A program made the position numbers and the translations under genes. From Fidelibacterota bacterium (lineage in GTDB: Bacteria > Fidelibacterota > Fidelibacteria > Fidelibacterales > Fidelibacteraceae), in NCBI GenBank assembly GCA_028699915.1, contig JAQVTR010000017.1, positions 1 through 33,025 of the forward strand: a DNA stretch of 33,025 nucleotides. Direction: 5' to 3'. This document shows positions 30,924 to 33,025 of this stretch, piece by piece (the first letter of the stretch is position 1; each line of letters begins with the position of its first letter). The notes below the pieces were generated by a model, which ran no database searches, was not told the DNA's origin, and saw only the letters and a program-made list of their open reading frames with translations.

Positions 30924-32459
30924 ATGAGGCCTTCGTTTTATATTACCACACCGCTTTATTATGTCAATGACCGCCCGCACATCGGCAGCGCCTACACTAC
31001 GCTGATCGCGGATATCCTCGCTATGTACCATCGCATGAACGGCGATGACGTCTTTTTTCTGACCGGCACCGATGAACACGGACAAAAGGTTCAGCAGGCC
31101 GCCGAAAAGAACGGTATCAACCCCCGCGAACACTGCGACCGTTACGCAGCCCGTTTCCGGGAGCTTTGGTCCTATTTTAATCTGAGCAACGACGATTTTA
31201 TCCGCACTACCGAAGAACGCCACGTCCGCGTGGTTCAGTCCGTCCTCCAGAAGCTCTATAATGAAGGACAGATCTATAAGGACACTTACGACGGCTGGTA
31301 TAGCGTTGCGGACGAACTGTTCATTTCGGATAAGGATTACGAGGAAGGAAAATACCGCGATGTGCGGCGGATCAGCGAGAGCAATTATTATTTTCGCATG
31401 AGCGATTATCAGGAGCGGCTGATCCGTCATATTCACGAACATCCGGACTTTATTGCTCCCGAAAATCGCAGGAACGAGATTCTGGGATTTCTAAAACAGC
31501 CCCTGAAAGACCTGTGCATCAGTCGTCCCAAGGAACGCCTGTCCTGGGGCATTGAGCTTCCTTTCGACGATCAGTATGTGACCTATGTATGGTTTGATGC
31601 GTTGCTGAACTATATTACGGCTCCAGGCTACCTGCAGGATGAAGAAAAATTCAAACGCTACTGGCCTGCAGTTCACCTGATCGGCAAGGACATCTTGACC
31701 ACGCACTGCGTTTACTGGCCCGCCATGCTGTTGGCGGCGGGACTTCCGCTTCCGGCTAAGATCTTTGCGCATGGCTGGTGGACAAGCGAAGGCCAGAAAA
31801 TGAGCAAATCGCTGGGAAATTTCATCGATCTTGAAACTATACAGGAACACTGCGGGCGTGTCGGCAAGGATATGTACCGCTATTATATGGCCAAGGAAGG
31901 ACCTCTGCAAAACGATTCCGATTTTTCCCGGGAGCGCTTTTATCAAACCTATAACAGCGATCTGGCAAACGATTTCGGGAATTTGGTCAACCGCATCTTT
32001 AAACTGATCGGAAAATACTACGAAGGAAAGATTCCCGCTCCGGGCGAATTTTCCCGGGATGAGGAAACTCTGAAAACCAATGCGGAGCAATGCCGCAACA
32101 AGGTATTTGCTTACCTGCAGGAATTGAATGTCAATGCGCTCACGGCAGAGATCCTGCGTTATGTTTCTTCACTGAACCGCTATCTGGAGGTCAAGGAACC
32201 CTGGAAACGGGTTAAGATCGATGCGGCTGCAGCGGGAACGGTGCTGTATGCGGCTCTGGCCGGCCTGCGTTTTTCCGCCGCCCTGCTCTATCCGTTGCTA
32301 CCGGAAAAAATGGCGGAATTCTTTGAAATGCTGAACACCGGGGAAAAAGCGGGCAGCCTCGCCGAATGGGAGGCGCTTCCCGCCGGGGCACAGCTTCAGG
32401 AAATGAAAGCCCTGTTCCCGCGCTTTGACCTGTCAGAGCTGGAATCCCCGGCGCAATAA
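30924..32459 (+). CDS. metG: Methionyl-tRNA synthetase
   Basis: Charges tRNA-Met. The 511 residues are the short form without a C-terminal tRNA-binding OB domain. The HIGH-type motif is HIGS (19-22) within FYITTPLYYVNDRPHIGSAY. FLTGTDEHGQKVQQAA follows, and the connective region is GWYSVADELFISDKDYEEG with no Cys pair, so this belongs to the zinc-free subtype. KMSKS is at residues 292-296 (GWWTSEGQKMSKSLGNF). The anticodon-binding helical domain fills the C-terminus (about 380-511). GGCAGGAA precedes the ATG, and tatD follows after 31 nt. Confidence 0.97.
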   Translation: MRPSFYITTPLYYVNDRPHIGSAYTTLIADILAMYHRMNGDDVFFLTGTDEHGQKVQQAAEKNGINPREHCDRYAARFRELWSYFNLSNDDFIRTTEERHVRVVQSVLQKLYNEGQIYKDTYDGWYSVADELFISDKDYEEGKYRDVRRISESNYYFRMSDYQERLIRHIHEHPDFIAPENRRNEILGFLKQPLKDLCISRPKERLSWGIELPFDDQYVTYVWFDALLNYITAPGYLQDEEKFKRYWPAVHLIGKDILTTHCVYWPAMLLAAGLPLPAKIFAHGWWTSEGQKMSKSLGNFIDLETIQEHCGRVGKDMYRYYMAKEGPLQNDSDFSRERFYQTYNSDLANDFGNLVNRIFKLIGKYYEGKIPAPGEFSRDEETLKTNAEQCRNKVFAYLQELNVNALTAEILRYVSSLNRYLEVKEPWKRVKIDAAAAGTVLYAALAGLRFSAALLYPLLPEKMAEFFEMLNTGEKAGSLAEWEALPAGAQLQEMKALFPRFDLSELESPAQ

Positions 32460-32490
32460 AAAGATCCGGGATCCGAAAGGACGCTCAAGC

Positions 32491-33025
32491 ATGCTGATCG
32501 ATACCCACGCTCATCTGAACATCGAACCTTTTTGTTCCGATGCGCAACCCTACGTTGAACGGGCCCGGGAAGCGGGTGTTCTGCGCATTCTCGTGCCGGG
32601 GATCGATATCCGGACCTCCGAAGCCGCGATCGCACTGGCGGAACGCTTCGAAGGACTGTACGCCGCTGTGGGCATCCATCCCCAGGATTCCGCTGCCGCG
32701 CCGAAGGATTATCTGAAGGTCCTGGAAAAACTGGCCGCGCACCCCAAAGTGCTGGCTGTGGGAGAGGTGGGGCTGGATTATTACCGCAATTATGCGCCCC
32801 GTGAAACGCAGCGCCGGATCTTCCGGGAGCAGATCGAATTTGCCCGGGACCGTAAGCTTCCCCTGATCGTACATAACCGCGAGGCCGACACCGACACCTT
32901 TATGCTGCTGGACGAGGCGGATTATTTTCATGCCCAGTTTCACTGCTACGCTTCCGATGCAGGCTATGCACGAAAATTGCTGGAACGCGGAGCCCGCATT
33001 TCTTTTACCGGAGTCGTGAGCTTCC
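32491..33025 (+). CDS. tatD: TatD family metal-dependent DNase/hydrolase, 3' truncated by window edge
   Basis: The frame is open from ATG 32491 to the end of the window (178 codons visible) with no stop. TatD proteins are metal-dependent 3'-5' exonucleases and hydrolases of the amidohydrolase superfamily. Family features: the N-terminal metal site DTHAHLN (His6 and His8), YAAVGIHPQDS, AVGEVGLDYYRN with the bridging Glu, FREQIEFARDRKLPLIVHNREADTD with the His ligand, and AQFHCYASDAGYARKLLERGARISFTGVV. The last third, including the final metal-binding Asp, is outside the window. A CGAAAGGA ribosome site lies upstream. metG-tatD adjacency is common in bacteria. Confidence 0.92.
   Translation, partial: MLIDTHAHLNIEPFCSDAQPYVERAREAGVLRILVPGIDIRTSEAAIALAERFEGLYAAVGIHPQDSAAAPKDYLKVLEKLAAHPKVLAVGEVGLDYYRNYAPRETQRRIFREQIEFARDRKLPLIVHNREADTDTFMLLDEADYFHAQFHCYASDAGYARKLLERGARISFTGVVSF

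Overview
The window looks like a chromosomal segment of a Gram-negative bacterium of the FCB group (Bacteroidota-like lineages such as Calditrichota/KSB1, Marinimicrobia or Cloacimonadota). The reasons are a secreted GH57 enzyme ending in a type IX secretion (T9SS) sorting domain, an outer-membrane-barrel-like protein, an RlpA/SPOR protein, a DUF5989-like peptide next to an SGNH-like protein, and several genes with weak or absent Shine-Dalgarno sites. The exact phylum cannot be fixed from the sequence alone. I recognised no rRNA, tRNA or CRISPR array.

Layout. 1-930 is a mobile scar: the 3' end of an IS30-type transposase abuts an ORF6N-family gene that has lost its N-terminal DNA-binding domain. 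930-1324 is a purine/pyrimidine-biased spacer with a perfect 33-bp inverted repeat. 1325-3466 (minus) is yqeY, a cvpA-like gene and a flippase-like membrane protein gene. anmK (plus) follows, then a minus-strand pair (outer-membrane barrel, RlpA-SPOR), then the GH57 glycosidase with a strong hairpin terminator. 9022-11814 is cmk-rpsA with its own terminator.

12012-22943 is one tightly packed plus-strand operon: ybbR/cdaR-like, tsaD, then DAHP synthase, a TyrA-PheA fusion, aroA, aroE, aroC, aroK, aroB and aroQ, followed by a 3-methyladenine glycosylase and a CPBP protease. All seven enzymes from PEP plus erythrose-4-phosphate to chorismate are present, along with the prephenate branch, most joined by 4-11 nt overlaps. 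Chorismate mutase is not visible. The prephenate-dehydratase half of the fusion has changes in two signature motifs (PIEN to PIQN, TRF to TDF) and lacks an ACT domain.

23263-26045 holds a DUF5989-like small membrane protein, an SGNH-like protein that seems to have lost its catalytic Ser and His, and a beta-CASP metallo-beta-lactamase RNase. A convergent junction follows with two hairpins and a ten-unit 14-bp tandem array. 26357-30065 (minus) is a four-gene unit: CapA-like phosphoesterase, DUF819 transporter, glucuronyl C5-epimerase domain protein and FMN-binding protein. The right end carries adk, metG and the start of tatD (plus), cut by the window edge.

Most of the window is housekeeping. 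The most unusual items are the shikimate super-operon with its altered TyrA-PheA fusion, the degenerate SGNH/DUF5989 pair, the 33-bp palindrome and the 14-bp array.
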